18,982 bases of DNA from Cellvibrionales bacterium UBA1963 (GCA_002336035.1 DDED01000157.1:1-18982); one strand, 5' to 3'; shown: positions 8,342 through 15,507, counted from the first letter of the stretch. Numbers and translations are program-made. The notes: generated by a model from the letters alone, not told the origin.

Positions 8342-8370
8342 ATAGTAAATCTGTATTGACATGCAGTCAA
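8342..8370 (-). promoter_or_regulatory. Sigma70 promoter of the minus-strand catabolic operon
   Basis: Read on the minus strand, TTGACT (8370-8365) is separated by exactly 17 bases from TACTAT (8347-8342). Transcription would start near 8335, giving a leader of about 29 bases to the ATG at 8306. It overlaps the opposite promoter almost completely. Confidence 0.75.
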
Positions 8371-8384
8371 TGCGCATTTACTAT
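8356..8384 (+). promoter_or_regulatory. Sigma70 promoter of the MarR-type regulator gene (near-leaderless)
   Basis: TTGACA (8356-8361), a 17-base spacer and TACTAT (8379-8384) make a near-consensus promoter. Transcription should start around 8391, at or within about 2 bases of the ATG at 8393. No ribosome-binding site precedes that ATG, which agrees with leaderless translation. Confidence 0.75.
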
Positions 8385-8392
8385 CTGTCCGT

Positions 8393-9556
8393 ATGTTTAG
8401 CACAAATAGTGACCATGTTGATATTGAGGCTGTCATTGCCTCACTGAACACCGGCGATTCATCCGCTGTAAAATCACTGTGGCTCAGTTATTCTAATAAT
8501 ATGGCTCGTCATATTATTGCTGTCTCACGTCATTTTCAATTTAGTTTGATGAACATGTTAACGGAAGAAGCTGGGTTTAGTGGATTACGATTAAGTTTTG
8601 AACCAGTAATCGCCGCTTTAGCGAGGCGTCATGCGTCTATTGTTCAAAACGGGGTTGAGCTATTCGACTTTCGACCCTCCGAATTGGCCAATCAATTAGG
8701 TATCAGTAAGCAAGTATGCAATCAAACAATTAATCAGTTAGAAGCGTTAGCGTATGTTCAGCGGATTGCTGATCCTCGAGACGGTCGCGCACGCTTGTTG
8801 CGCCTCACTGACAGAGGATTGAGTCTTGCGTCCGAAGGCCGAAATGGTATTTATAGAGTTGCTACTCACTATGCTGAATTACTTAATGGCAAGGTCTTGG
8901 CAACCTCGCAGGAAAACAATCTGAATGAATTGATTAAACAGCTTAATACGCTGGTTGATGGCTTGGACCTGGTAGCACCATCCCAAGTCAAGCCACATGC
9001 CATTGACGAGCAATTGCTTGGCGTTTTGTTGCCGGCCTTGAGCCATTATTTTAGCCAGCAATTGCTCACCTTGACCCAACAAGCGGGTCATACTGCTATA
9101 ACAGTGGCTCACGGCCAAGTGCTGGCACTAATCGGTCTTGACGGCGGTGCTATACAGGTTATGGCCAGCATTCAAAACATCAGTAAGCAGGCGATGAGTG
9201 TCATTACTAATGACCTAGAAAAGTTAGGTTATTTATCTCGCTCTGAAGCGCGGCAGTCAACGAAAACCGTCCTGTTCAATTTTACTGATCTTGGCTGGCA
9301 ATTAATGGCTGATTCAATTTCAGCCATCAGTTCCATTGAAAATGAATTGAGTAAAATACTTGGTGTTAAGAGCTTTGCACAGTTACAACTGGCGCTTAGA
9401 ACGCTCTATTTTTCACTGAAGCTTGACTCTGAATTGATCACGAGCACTGAACCTACAGTAAGTACAACTCCCGAAGATTTGGCGAAGATAGTTAAACGTC
9501 ACTTTACATCAATACAAGTTGACGAGTTAATAAGGTTTCTAAAAATAGAACAATAA
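8393..9556 (+). CDS. Tandem (fused) MarR-family transcriptional regulator
   Basis: At 387 residues this is more than twice a normal MarR protein (about 150). The first winged-helix domain spans about 40-190, with recognition helix ISKQVCNQTINQLEAL (104-119) and wing ADPRDGRARLLRLTDRG (126-142). The second spans about 205-345, with ISKQAMSVITNDLEKLGY (263-280) and a degenerate wing ending in FTDLG (297-301). The two halves are clearly related at ISKQ...L..LGY/LAY. A C-terminal tail (345-387) is unassigned. One chain could thus act as a built-in pseudo-dimer. It is divergent from the catabolic operon and heads the hydroxylase operon, so it probably represses both in the absence of an aromatic or lipophilic ligand. 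The ATG is the first start codon after an in-frame TGA at 8357 and lacks a Shine-Dalgarno. Confidence 0.88.
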   Translation: MFSTNSDHVDIEAVIASLNTGDSSAVKSLWLSYSNNMARHIIAVSRHFQFSLMNMLTEEAGFSGLRLSFEPVIAALARRHASIVQNGVELFDFRPSELANQLGISKQVCNQTINQLEALAYVQRIADPRDGRARLLRLTDRGLSLASEGRNGIYRVATHYAELLNGKVLATSQENNLNELIKQLNTLVDGLDLVAPSQVKPHAIDEQLLGVLLPALSHYFSQQLLTLTQQAGHTAITVAHGQVLALIGLDGGAIQVMASIQNISKQAMSVITNDLEKLGYLSRSEARQSTKTVLFNFTDLGWQLMADSISAISSIENELSKILGVKSFAQLQLALRTLYFSLKLDSELITSTEPTVSTTPEDLAKIVKRHFTSIQVDELIRFLKIEQ

Positions 9557-9581
9557 ACGTATAAGACAGGGTAAGCATGGC

Positions 9582-10295
9582 ATGATTGATTGGTTCGTAC
9601 AACATTATCACTGGCAAGGTCTGCTAGTTCATATTATTGGTCTGGTGTTAGTGACTAAGCTGACTTGGTGGCTTGCATTTAAATTGCCAGTTGTTCAGCA
9701 AATGCGTCAATGGAATCGTGCAGAAGATAAACCCAAAAAAGCCAAACCAAAATATCGACCTATAATGAAACAAACCCAAAAGATGGGTATGATTACCCAT
9801 CTAATTTTCTTTTTATTATTAGTGCCATTTGTCATTACTCTCGACGCCCAGCCTTGGTGGAAATATTTCAGTGATGCGTTATTAATTTTACTAGTGTATG
9901 ATTTTTTATATTATTTAACACATCGATTTATTTTTCATGGTGAGCTTTTAAAGCGAGTACATGGCTTGCATCACCAAGCTAGAGATATTTCTTATATTGA
10001 CAGCCAATATGTACACCCGTTGGAGACGTTAATTGGCACGTCGCTGTTTATGGGTAGCGCCGTAGGCTTAAGTCTATGGTTAGGTGACTTTCATGCTCTG
10101 ACGTTTATTATGGCTGAGTTCATTTTTAATAATGTGAACCAGATAAACCACACAAAATTCAATGTTGATCGTTTTCCTTATAAAATTGTTAACTATATAA
10201 CCACTAAGCATGCGACCCATCACATTGATATGAAGCGCGGAAATTATTCCACGCTTTCACCGTTATACGATTGGATGTTTGGTACTCTAGAGTAG
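9582..10295 (+). CDS. Membrane di-iron hydroxylase, sterol desaturase/fatty acid hydroxylase family (copy 1)
   Basis: This 237-residue integral membrane protein carries the eight-histidine di-iron pattern: His114 and His119 (HRFIFH), His127, His130 and His131 (HGLHH), His190 (NQINH) and His210, His213 and His214 (KHATHH). His145 (VHPLE) is also conserved. Hydrophobic segments lie at about 13-33, 70-88, 97-112 and 152-168. Enzymes of this family use O2 and reducing equivalents to hydroxylate or desaturate hydrophobic substrates at the membrane face. It starts 25 bases after the regulator stop, with a modest ribosome site (AGACAGGG). The next gene is a close paralogue. No ferredoxin or reductase is nearby, so electrons must come from elsewhere. 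Substrate unknown, presumably the lipophilic entry compound of the cluster. Confidence 0.92.
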   Translation: MIDWFVQHYHWQGLLVHIIGLVLVTKLTWWLAFKLPVVQQMRQWNRAEDKPKKAKPKYRPIMKQTQKMGMITHLIFFLLLVPFVITLDAQPWWKYFSDALLILLVYDFLYYLTHRFIFHGELLKRVHGLHHQARDISYIDSQYVHPLETLIGTSLFMGSAVGLSLWLGDFHALTFIMAEFIFNNVNQINHTKFNVDRFPYKIVNYITTKHATHHIDMKRGNYSTLSPLYDWMFGTLE

Positions 10296-10326
10296 CAATA
10301 ATAATAAACATGAGGAAATTTTTACT

Positions 10327-11037
10327 ATGTTAGATATATTAGCCAGTTACCAATGGCCAGTGGCCTTGAGTTATATGCTGACCGTGGTCGTGTTGATGCG
10401 CTTAAGTAACAGTTTGCCATTTAAGGTGCCTGCGATTGAGGCCATGCGGCAGTGGAACCGACGCGAGGATGCCGTTAAGCGAAAAAAGCCAAAGTATCCT
10501 CCTATAATGAAGCAAAATGGTCAGGTGGGTAGTTTTATCAGCTTGCTATTGATTTTGATTGTCGCACCTTTAGTTCTAACGCTTGAGTCAGTCGCTTGGT
10601 GGCGGTTCTTTACCGATATTGTATGTGTGCTATTGGTTTACGATTTTATTTATTATTTCACCCACCGATTTTTATTTCACGGTAAATTGCTTAAGCGTGT
10701 TCATGGCTTGCATCACCAAGCGAGGGATATCTCACACATTGATGCTCATTATGTCCATCCATTTGAAACCTTTATCGGATTAATGATTTATGTGGTATCG
10801 ATTACTACTGTTAGTTTAACTTTCGGTGGTCTTCATGTATTGGCCGCAGCTTTTGCCTTTGTTATCTGGTCGCAGATCAATACGATTAACCACACTAAGT
10901 TTAATCTTGATCGATTTCCTTATAAAACCATTAATTACCTTACAACAAAGCATGCCATTCACCATCAGAATATGAATATGGGTAATTACAGTTCTATCAC
11001 ACCATTGTTTGATAAATTATTTGGCACTTTAGATTAA
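10327..11037 (+). CDS. Membrane di-iron hydroxylase, sterol desaturase/fatty acid hydroxylase family (copy 2)
   Basis: A 236-residue paralogue of the preceding gene, with the same eight-histidine ligand set: His113/118, His126/129/130, His189 and His209/212/213, plus His144. Long matching blocks are RQWNR, LLKRVHGLHHQARDIS and NHTKFN.DRFPYK, and the DNA is also similar around the HGLHH motif, pointing to tandem duplication. The membrane segments (about 12-30, 68-87, 97-111, 150-185) differ more, so substrate pockets may have diverged. GAGGAAA precedes the ATG, and the gap from copy 1 is 31 bases. Two copies may act as a heteromer or take different positions on the substrate; the sequence does not decide this. 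Confidence 0.92.
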   Translation: MLDILASYQWPVALSYMLTVVVLMRLSNSLPFKVPAIEAMRQWNRREDAVKRKKPKYPPIMKQNGQVGSFISLLLILIVAPLVLTLESVAWWRFFTDIVCVLLVYDFIYYFTHRFLFHGKLLKRVHGLHHQARDISHIDAHYVHPFETFIGLMIYVVSITTVSLTFGGLHVLAAAFAFVIWSQINTINHTKFNLDRFPYKTINYLTTKHAIHHQNMNMGNYSSITPLFDKLFGTLD

Positions 11038-11060
11038 CTACACCGAACTTGGAGAGAGAT

Positions 11061-11423
11061 ATGAGTAAGCGAGAAAAAGGCATCGAAATGTTCAATGAGG
11101 TCTATTGCAACGATTTACCGCAACCACCAGCTAAAGGCGAAGATGGCTTTTTTGACTTTATGTTAGAAAGCTTATTTAGTGAATTATGGGGCAATGACAT
11201 ATTGACCATTGAGCAGCGACGTTTGTTGTTGTTGGGCGCGATTGCCTCGCAAGGTGAAGAGATGACGTTTACAATTCAGGCTCGATCAGCAATGAAAAGA
11301 GGTGAGCTGACTTTTGCACAGCTCGAAGAAGTCACTCGCTTTATGACGCAGTATATTGGTTATCCAAGAGGTTCAAAGATGCGAATGGCGTTAATGGGGC
11401 TAAAAAAAGACTTTGACCAATGA
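11061..11423 (+). CDS. Carboxymuconolactone decarboxylase-fold protein
   Basis: The 120-residue all-helical protein matches the CMD fold: LTIEQRRLLLLGAIASQGEEM, then QARSAMKRGELTFAQLEEV and MTQYIGYPRGSKMRMAL. There is no CxxC, so it is not an AhpD-type peroxidase-like thiol protein. In the loop where decarboxylases carry H-x-RAAL-x-x-G, this protein has Q-A-RSAM-K-R-G, so the His is Gln. I place the start at the ATG at 11061, directly behind GGAGAGAG. The frame extends 12 bases to a TTG that overlaps this ribosome site and is not needed. It ends the regulator/hydroxylase operon. Activity is uncertain; hydrolase, isomerase or decarboxylase roles occur in the family. Confidence 0.82.
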   Translation: MSKREKGIEMFNEVYCNDLPQPPAKGEDGFFDFMLESLFSELWGNDILTIEQRRLLLLGAIASQGEEMTFTIQARSAMKRGELTFAQLEEVTRFMTQYIGYPRGSKMRMALMGLKKDFDQ

Positions 11424-11554
11424 TTTAACGGCTTAATAACGATTTTTAGCGTACATTTTTAACTATGAATGGTTTTTTTTCATGTCACAATGTTGCTTAG
11501 TGTTATCAACCTCAGGCTAAGCTAGCCAAAGTAAAAACCGAGTTCAAGTTACTT

Positions 11555-12544
11555 ATGTCAACGAGTCTACCACCCTCAGCACTTGCCATTACTGGCTTAA
11601 AAAAAACCTACAGCGACGGTTTTGTTGCCTTAAAAGGGGTTGATCTCCACGTCGAATCCGGTGACTTTTTTGCCTTGTTAGGACCAAATGGCGCTGGCAA
11701 GTCGACAACTATCGGTGTCATTTGTTCATTGGTGAGTAAAACTTCGGGGACTGTCAGTGTCTTCGGCCATAGTATTGATGATGACTTTGCCGCAGCTAAA
11801 CGTTGTATCGGTGTCGTGCCACAAGAATTCAATTTTAATCAATTTGAAAAAGTACTGAACATTGTTGTCACGCAGGGCGGGTACTACGGCCTTACGCGAA
11901 AGGAATCACTTGTTAGGGCCGAGAAATATCTTCGATTACTCGATCTGTGGGATAAGCGTGATGTGGTTTCTCGAACTTTATCGGGCGGCATGAAGCGCCG
12001 CTTAATGATTGCCAGAGCGCTAGTTCATGAGCCTAGGCTTTTAATCCTTGATGAACCTACCGCTGGTGTTGACATTGAATTACGTCGCTCAATGTGGGAC
12101 TTTCTTCAACAGGTGAATAAGAGTGGCACAACCATTATTCTGACTACCCATTATCTTGAGGAGGCAGAAAGTCTTTGTCGCAATATTGCCATTATTGATG
12201 AAGGCAGTATTGTTGCTAATAGCAGCATGAAAAATTTGCTTGATAAATTATCTCAAGAAGTTTTGGTGTTAGATGTTGTTGAAAGCTTGCCTAATGATTT
12301 CACGCTTGAGAACTTCCGCTGTCATTGGGTCGATGAGCATTGTATTGAGGTGTCAATTGACCGTGAACAGCATGTAAATACTTTATTTACTGCGCTTGAG
12401 GCCCGTCAACTCAATGTGAAAAGTTTGCGCAATAAAGCCAATCGTCTTGAAGAGATGTTCGTTTCATTATTAAAGAATCCGGCAAAACATTTGGATGCCG
12501 ATTATCCTCGTTATAATTTTGTGAGTGATGAGGTGTCAGTATGA
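11555..12544 (+). CDS. yadG: ABC transporter ATP-binding protein (YadG-like)
   Basis: A 329-residue ATPase of an ABC-2 type exporter. Walker A is GPNGAGKST (43-51), the Q-loop Gln is at 90, the signature is LSGGMKRR (142-149), Walker B is LLILDEP (162-168) and the switch His is His199 (TTHYLEEAE). The C-terminal extension (about 220-329) resembles that of YadG/CcmA-like drug or polysaccharide exporters. The permease gene overlaps it by ATGA, so the two form one transporter. The preceding 131 bases contain an 8-T run (11473-11480) that might end the upstream operon, though no convincing stem precedes it. The ribosome site is weak. The exported substrate is unknown. Confidence 0.92.
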   Translation: MSTSLPPSALAITGLKKTYSDGFVALKGVDLHVESGDFFALLGPNGAGKSTTIGVICSLVSKTSGTVSVFGHSIDDDFAAAKRCIGVVPQEFNFNQFEKVLNIVVTQGGYYGLTRKESLVRAEKYLRLLDLWDKRDVVSRTLSGGMKRRLMIARALVHEPRLLILDEPTAGVDIELRRSMWDFLQQVNKSGTTIILTTHYLEEAESLCRNIAIIDEGSIVANSSMKNLLDKLSQEVLVLDVVESLPNDFTLENFRCHWVDEHCIEVSIDREQHVNTLFTALEARQLNVKSLRNKANRLEEMFVSLLKNPAKHLDADYPRYNFVSDEVSV

Positions 12545-13314
12545 ATTTCACTGGTCAATGGGTAGCTTTTAAAACTATTGTCTATCGTGAAATTCACCGC
12601 TTTATGCGAATTTGGGTGCAGACTCTAGTGCCGCCTGCAATCACCATTGCACTATATTTTCTTATTTTTGGCCAATTAATTGGTTCGCGTATCGGTCAGA
12701 TGGGCGGCTTTGACTACATGCAGTTTGTCGTGCCTGGCTTAATTATGATGGCGGTCATACAAAATTCATACGCTAACGTGGTATCATCTTTTTTTGGCAC
12801 CAAGTTCCAACGCAATATCGAAGAGTTGCTGGTCGCGCCCGTATTAGAAATCACTATATTGCTTGGTTATATCGTCGGGGGTATGGCAAGAGGCATAGCT
12901 GTGGGTAGCATTGTCACTTTACTGGCTTTATTTTTCACTGATTTAACCGTCAATAATTGGTGGATTACTATTAGTATGGTTTTACTTACCGCCATTGTTT
13001 TTTCATTAACTGGCTTTATTAATGCCATTTTTGCGGAAAGTTTTGACGACATCTCTATCATACCTACTTTTGTATTAACCCCCATGATTTACCTTGGAGG
13101 GGTATTTTATTCGATCGACTTACTGCCATCTTTTTGGGCGAAAATTTCTTTAGCTAATCCAATATTATATATGGTGAACGGCTTTCGCTACGGTATTTTG
13201 GGCGTGAGTGACATCAATATCTGGCAAGCTTATGGCATGCTTGTGGTGTTTGTGATTATCGGTTTTTCGGTCTCACTGTACTTATTGGCAAAAGCTGAAA
13301 AGCTGCGCACTTGA
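12541..13314 (+). CDS. yadH: ABC-2 type transporter permease (YadH-like)
   Basis: This 257-residue inner-membrane protein has about six hydrophobic segments: around 26-46, 60-80, 102-125, 137-161, 171-190 and 228-248. It has the ABC-2 permease motif region (LLVAPV....LLGYIVGG, with GGVFYSIDLLP near 178-188). Length and layout match E. coli YadH. Its ATG overlaps the ATPase stop (ATGA, 12541-12544), showing translational coupling. queF starts 7 bases after its stop, using a GAGGT that overlaps the TGA. Role as the channel of an exporter is secure; the substrate is not. Confidence 0.92.
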   Translation: MNFTGQWVAFKTIVYREIHRFMRIWVQTLVPPAITIALYFLIFGQLIGSRIGQMGGFDYMQFVVPGLIMMAVIQNSYANVVSSFFGTKFQRNIEELLVAPVLEITILLGYIVGGMARGIAVGSIVTLLALFFTDLTVNNWWITISMVLLTAIVFSLTGFINAIFAESFDDISIIPTFVLTPMIYLGGVFYSIDLLPSFWAKISLANPILYMVNGFRYGILGVSDINIWQAYGMLVVFVIIGFSVSLYLLAKAEKLRT

Positions 13315-13321
13315 GGTCAGT

Positions 13322-14194
13322 ATGGCACGGTCAGATAATGAGATAAAAAATAAAAAACACAAAAACCGATCAGGATATGCCGCTGATTCCAGTTTAGGAA
13401 AAACGTCGGATTATCAAGACGACTATAATCCGCAGTTGCTACTCGCTATCGGCAGAGAAAATTATCGCTCAACCATTGAAGCACTGTCGATAGCCACCTA
13501 CGGAGCAGACACTTGGCAATGCTTTGAGTTGTCATGGTTAAATCGCCATGGTTTACCGCAAGTAGCCTGTGCAACGATCACTGTCAGTTTAACGACGGCT
13601 TATATCGTCGAATCAAAGTCATTGAAATTATATCTAAACAGTTTGCATCATCAGCACTTTGCCTCAGCTAATGAGGTCAGTGCATGTATTCAGCGGGATT
13701 TATCTGACTTATTAGGGCAGGGCGTGGCGGTTACTGTTTATCCCAGCACTGAAAAAAACTTCGCAACTGACGTTCCATACAAGGCTGTTTTGCTTGATGA
13801 TCTAGATGTGCGCGAATGTAGCTATACGCGTGATGCCCGTTTGTTAGTGATCGACGAGCCTTTACTTGTGGTGGAGGATGAGCATCTAAGCTCACATCTT
13901 TTAAGAAGCGTCTGTCCCATCACCAATCAACCTGACTGGGGCAGCTTAACCATTCGTTATTCAGGGTCGGCTATTCAGCGAGAAGGCCTATTGCGTTATA
14001 TCGTGAGTTTTAGGCAGCACGATGGCTTTCACGAGCAGTGTGTTGAGCAGATTTATTCAGACGTGATGAATCAATGCCAACCAACACACCTTACCGTGTG
14101 CGCACAATATACGCGCCGCGGTGGTATTGATATTAACCCTACTCGTTCGAATCATTCCTCGCCTTTGGTACTCAATCGTTTATGGCGACAGTAA
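13322..14194 (+). CDS. queF: NADPH-dependent 7-cyano-7-deazaguanine reductase (long QueF)
   Basis: QueF reduces the nitrile of preQ0 to the amine preQ1 in queuosine biosynthesis. This is the bimodular type (290 residues; E. coli about 282). The QueF motif ESKSLKLYLNSL (97-108) is in the N-terminal module. In the C-terminal module are the nucleophile Cys198 (RSVCPITNQPDWGS), catalytic Asp205, FRQHDGFHEQC (230-240) with the substrate-binding His/Glu, and YTRRGGIDINP. All key residues are intact. The N-terminal roughly 18 residues are unusually Lys/Arg/Asn-rich and extend beyond the E. coli protein. It follows the ABC permease by 7 bases and is probably co-transcribed with it, although no functional link is known. 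Confidence 0.97.
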   Translation: MARSDNEIKNKKHKNRSGYAADSSLGKTSDYQDDYNPQLLLAIGRENYRSTIEALSIATYGADTWQCFELSWLNRHGLPQVACATITVSLTTAYIVESKSLKLYLNSLHHQHFASANEVSACIQRDLSDLLGQGVAVTVYPSTEKNFATDVPYKAVLLDDLDVRECSYTRDARLLVIDEPLLVVEDEHLSSHLLRSVCPITNQPDWGSLTIRYSGSAIQREGLLRYIVSFRQHDGFHEQCVEQIYSDVMNQCQPTHLTVCAQYTRRGGIDINPTRSNHSSPLVLNRLWRQ

Positions 14195-14207
14195 TGGTTT
14201 GTATTGG

Positions 14208-14243
14208 TTTACACGACCGTTGATCTGCGCTAGAGTTGCCGCC
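14208..14243 (+). promoter_or_regulatory. Promoter of tRNA-Ser with GC-rich discriminator
   Basis: TTTACA (14208-14213), a 17-base spacer and TAGAGT (14231-14236) form a sigma70 promoter. The following TGCCGCC (14237-14243) is the GC-rich discriminator typical of stringently controlled stable-RNA promoters. Start near 14243 would leave a roughly 28-base 5' leader before the mature tRNA. Confidence 0.7.
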
Positions 14244-14271
14244 TTAAGCAATAGGGTGTTTATACATTTTT

Positions 14272-14359
14272 GGTGAGGTGTCTGAGTGGCCGAAAGAGCA
14301 CGCTTGGAAAGCGTGTGTACGGCAACGTACCGAGGGTTCGAATCCCTCCCTCACCGCCA
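14272..14359 (+). tRNA. tRNA-Ser (anticodon GGA)
   Basis: The 88-base cloverleaf is complete. Acceptor GGTGAGG (14272-14278) pairs with CCTCACC, followed by discriminator G and an encoded CCA (14357-14359). The anticodon stem CACGC/GCGTG surrounds TT-GGA-AA, with the anticodon at 14306-14308. The class II variable arm GTACG-GCAA-CGTAC is long, as in serine tRNAs. The T arm is GAGGG-TTCGAAT-CCCTC. It reads UCC and UCU codons. Confidence 0.98.
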
Positions 14360-14405
14360 TTTACTGTTATCTCAGAGCTATGAAAAGTCGTGTTTAAACT
14401 AATAT

Positions 14406-14422
14406 TTTTGCCGATGGCAAAA
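14406..14422. repeat. Inverted repeat downstream of tRNA-Ser
   Basis: TTTTGCC and GGCAAAA flank a GAT loop, making a perfect 7-bp stem. It lies 47 bases after the tRNA 3' end and could help end or process the transcript, but no T-run follows. The rest of the 14360-14546 gap shows nothing recognisable. Confidence 0.3.
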
Positions 14423-14546
14423 CGCCTCTTCATCTAACTTAATCACAGCGAAGTCCCGCAACTATAGACCAATTACTACAGTGTTGAACTCATTGCCAAG
14501 TGGAGCCTGTGTTGTTAGTTAGTCAGTATCTGAGTGATGGCGCCCA

Positions 14547-14555
14547 TGTTATAAT
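14547..14555 (+). promoter_or_regulatory. Extended -10 promoter of the SDR gene
   Basis: TGT-TATAAT (14547-14555) is a perfect extended -10 element. No good -35 is seen 17 bases upstream, as is common for this class. Transcription would begin near 14562, about 20 bases before the ATG at 14583. Confidence 0.6.
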
Positions 14556-14582
14556 GCTAACGATAAAATAAAGCGATTACGC

Positions 14583-15500
14583 ATGGAGTCTATTTTGGCA
14601 CTACCCAAAACATTCAAACGATCTACGACATCCGATGATGTGCTCTCAAGTGTTGACTTGTCCGGTAAGCGGATCATTGTCACCGGTGCCAATACAGGTA
14701 TCGGTTATGAGACAGCAAGGGCGTTAGCCAGTGCCGGTGCTACCGTGGTATTAGCATGCCGAAGCCTTGCAACCGGTCATGCAGCGTCACAACGCATTCG
14801 TGATACCCATTCAGACGCTGATGTGTATTGCCAGCAACTGGACCTAGCGTCACTCCCTGCGGTCAAGGCCTTTGCCGAAGCCCTCGATGATGCGCCTATT
14901 GATATACTTATCTGCAACGCTGGCTCTATGTCGCTTGAATATGCGGAAACCGAGCAAGGATTTGAACGCACCTTAGGTGTGTGCCATATTGGACACTTTT
15001 TGTTAGTCAAGTTACTCATGCCAAAATTACTGGCCAGCCGCACCCCTCGTGTTGTGATGGTGTCTAGTATTGCGCACCAGAGTCCCAAGACCCTCGACTT
15101 CACGAACTTGCCTTATAAAGAATCCGATTATTCGGTGATGGGTGCGTATGGTCAGGCAAAGCTGTGCAATATACTGATGGCTTTGGAATTACAAAACCGC
15201 TATGGCGGACGCGGTTTGACGGCTTGCTCCGCTCACCCTGGCAATATGGTGACAACGGATTTCGGTCGAGAATCAGGTTTTATGAAATTTGCGTTCAAGC
15301 TGATGAGTCCGTTTACAAAGAACGCCAAACAGGGCGCAGCAACGTCCGTGTTATGTGCAGTGCACCAACCAGCCGAAGACGTAGCTGCAGGATTCTTTTC
15401 CCATTGCCAACCTGCAAAATGTACTCCTGAAGCACGTAATGCTGATGTAGCTAAAGACCTTTGGGAGCGCAGTGAGGAGTGGGTGCGCAAGTTCCTTTAA
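14583..15500 (+). CDS. SDR oxidoreductase, retinol-dehydrogenase/WWOX-like
   Basis: This 305-residue protein belongs to the longer, mostly NADP-linked SDR branch. Motifs are TGANTGIG (34-41), Arg60 after the second strand (ACRS), NAG (112-114), serines 161-162 (MVSSIAH) and Tyr189-x-x-x-Lys193 (YGQAKLCN), with SAHPGNMVTTD following. The roughly 25 residues before the Rossmann core (TSDDVLSSVDLSGKR) are typical of this branch. The ribosome site is weak, but the ATG lies just behind a perfect extended -10. It appears monocistronic, between tRNA-Ser and a decayed region. Natural substrates of bacterial members are mostly unknown. Confidence 0.9.
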   Translation: MESILALPKTFKRSTTSDDVLSSVDLSGKRIIVTGANTGIGYETARALASAGATVVLACRSLATGHAASQRIRDTHSDADVYCQQLDLASLPAVKAFAEALDDAPIDILICNAGSMSLEYAETEQGFERTLGVCHIGHFLLVKLLMPKLLASRTPRVVMVSSIAHQSPKTLDFTNLPYKESDYSVMGAYGQAKLCNILMALELQNRYGGRGLTACSAHPGNMVTTDFGRESGFMKFAFKLMSPFTKNAKQGAATSVLCAVHQPAEDVAAGFFSHCQPAKCTPEARNADVAKDLWERSEEWVRKFL

Positions 15501-15507
15501 CACAGGT

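Larger units (their letters stand above)
8342..8384. promoter_or_regulatory. 43-bp dyad: interpenetrating divergent promoters with a probable MarR operator
   Basis: Outer arms ATAGTAAAT (8342-8350) and ATTTACTAT (8376-8384) are perfect complements. Inner arms ATTGAC (8355-8360) and GTCAAT (8366-8371) are also perfect, around a 5-base centre at 8361-8365. The symmetry arises because each -35/-10 pair is repeated on the opposite strand with the same spacing. The inner palindrome overlaps both -35 boxes and has the size of a MarR dimer site, so one bound regulator would block both directions. Confidence 0.8.

Noticed and set aside
11049..11060. TTG start four codons upstream of the CMD-fold gene
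   Set aside because: These codons overlap the GGAGAGAG ribosome site that serves the ATG at 11061.
14272..14359. tRNA-Ser as a proven attachment site of a mobile island
   Set aside because: No second copy of the tRNA 3' end, integrase or mobility gene is visible in the window.
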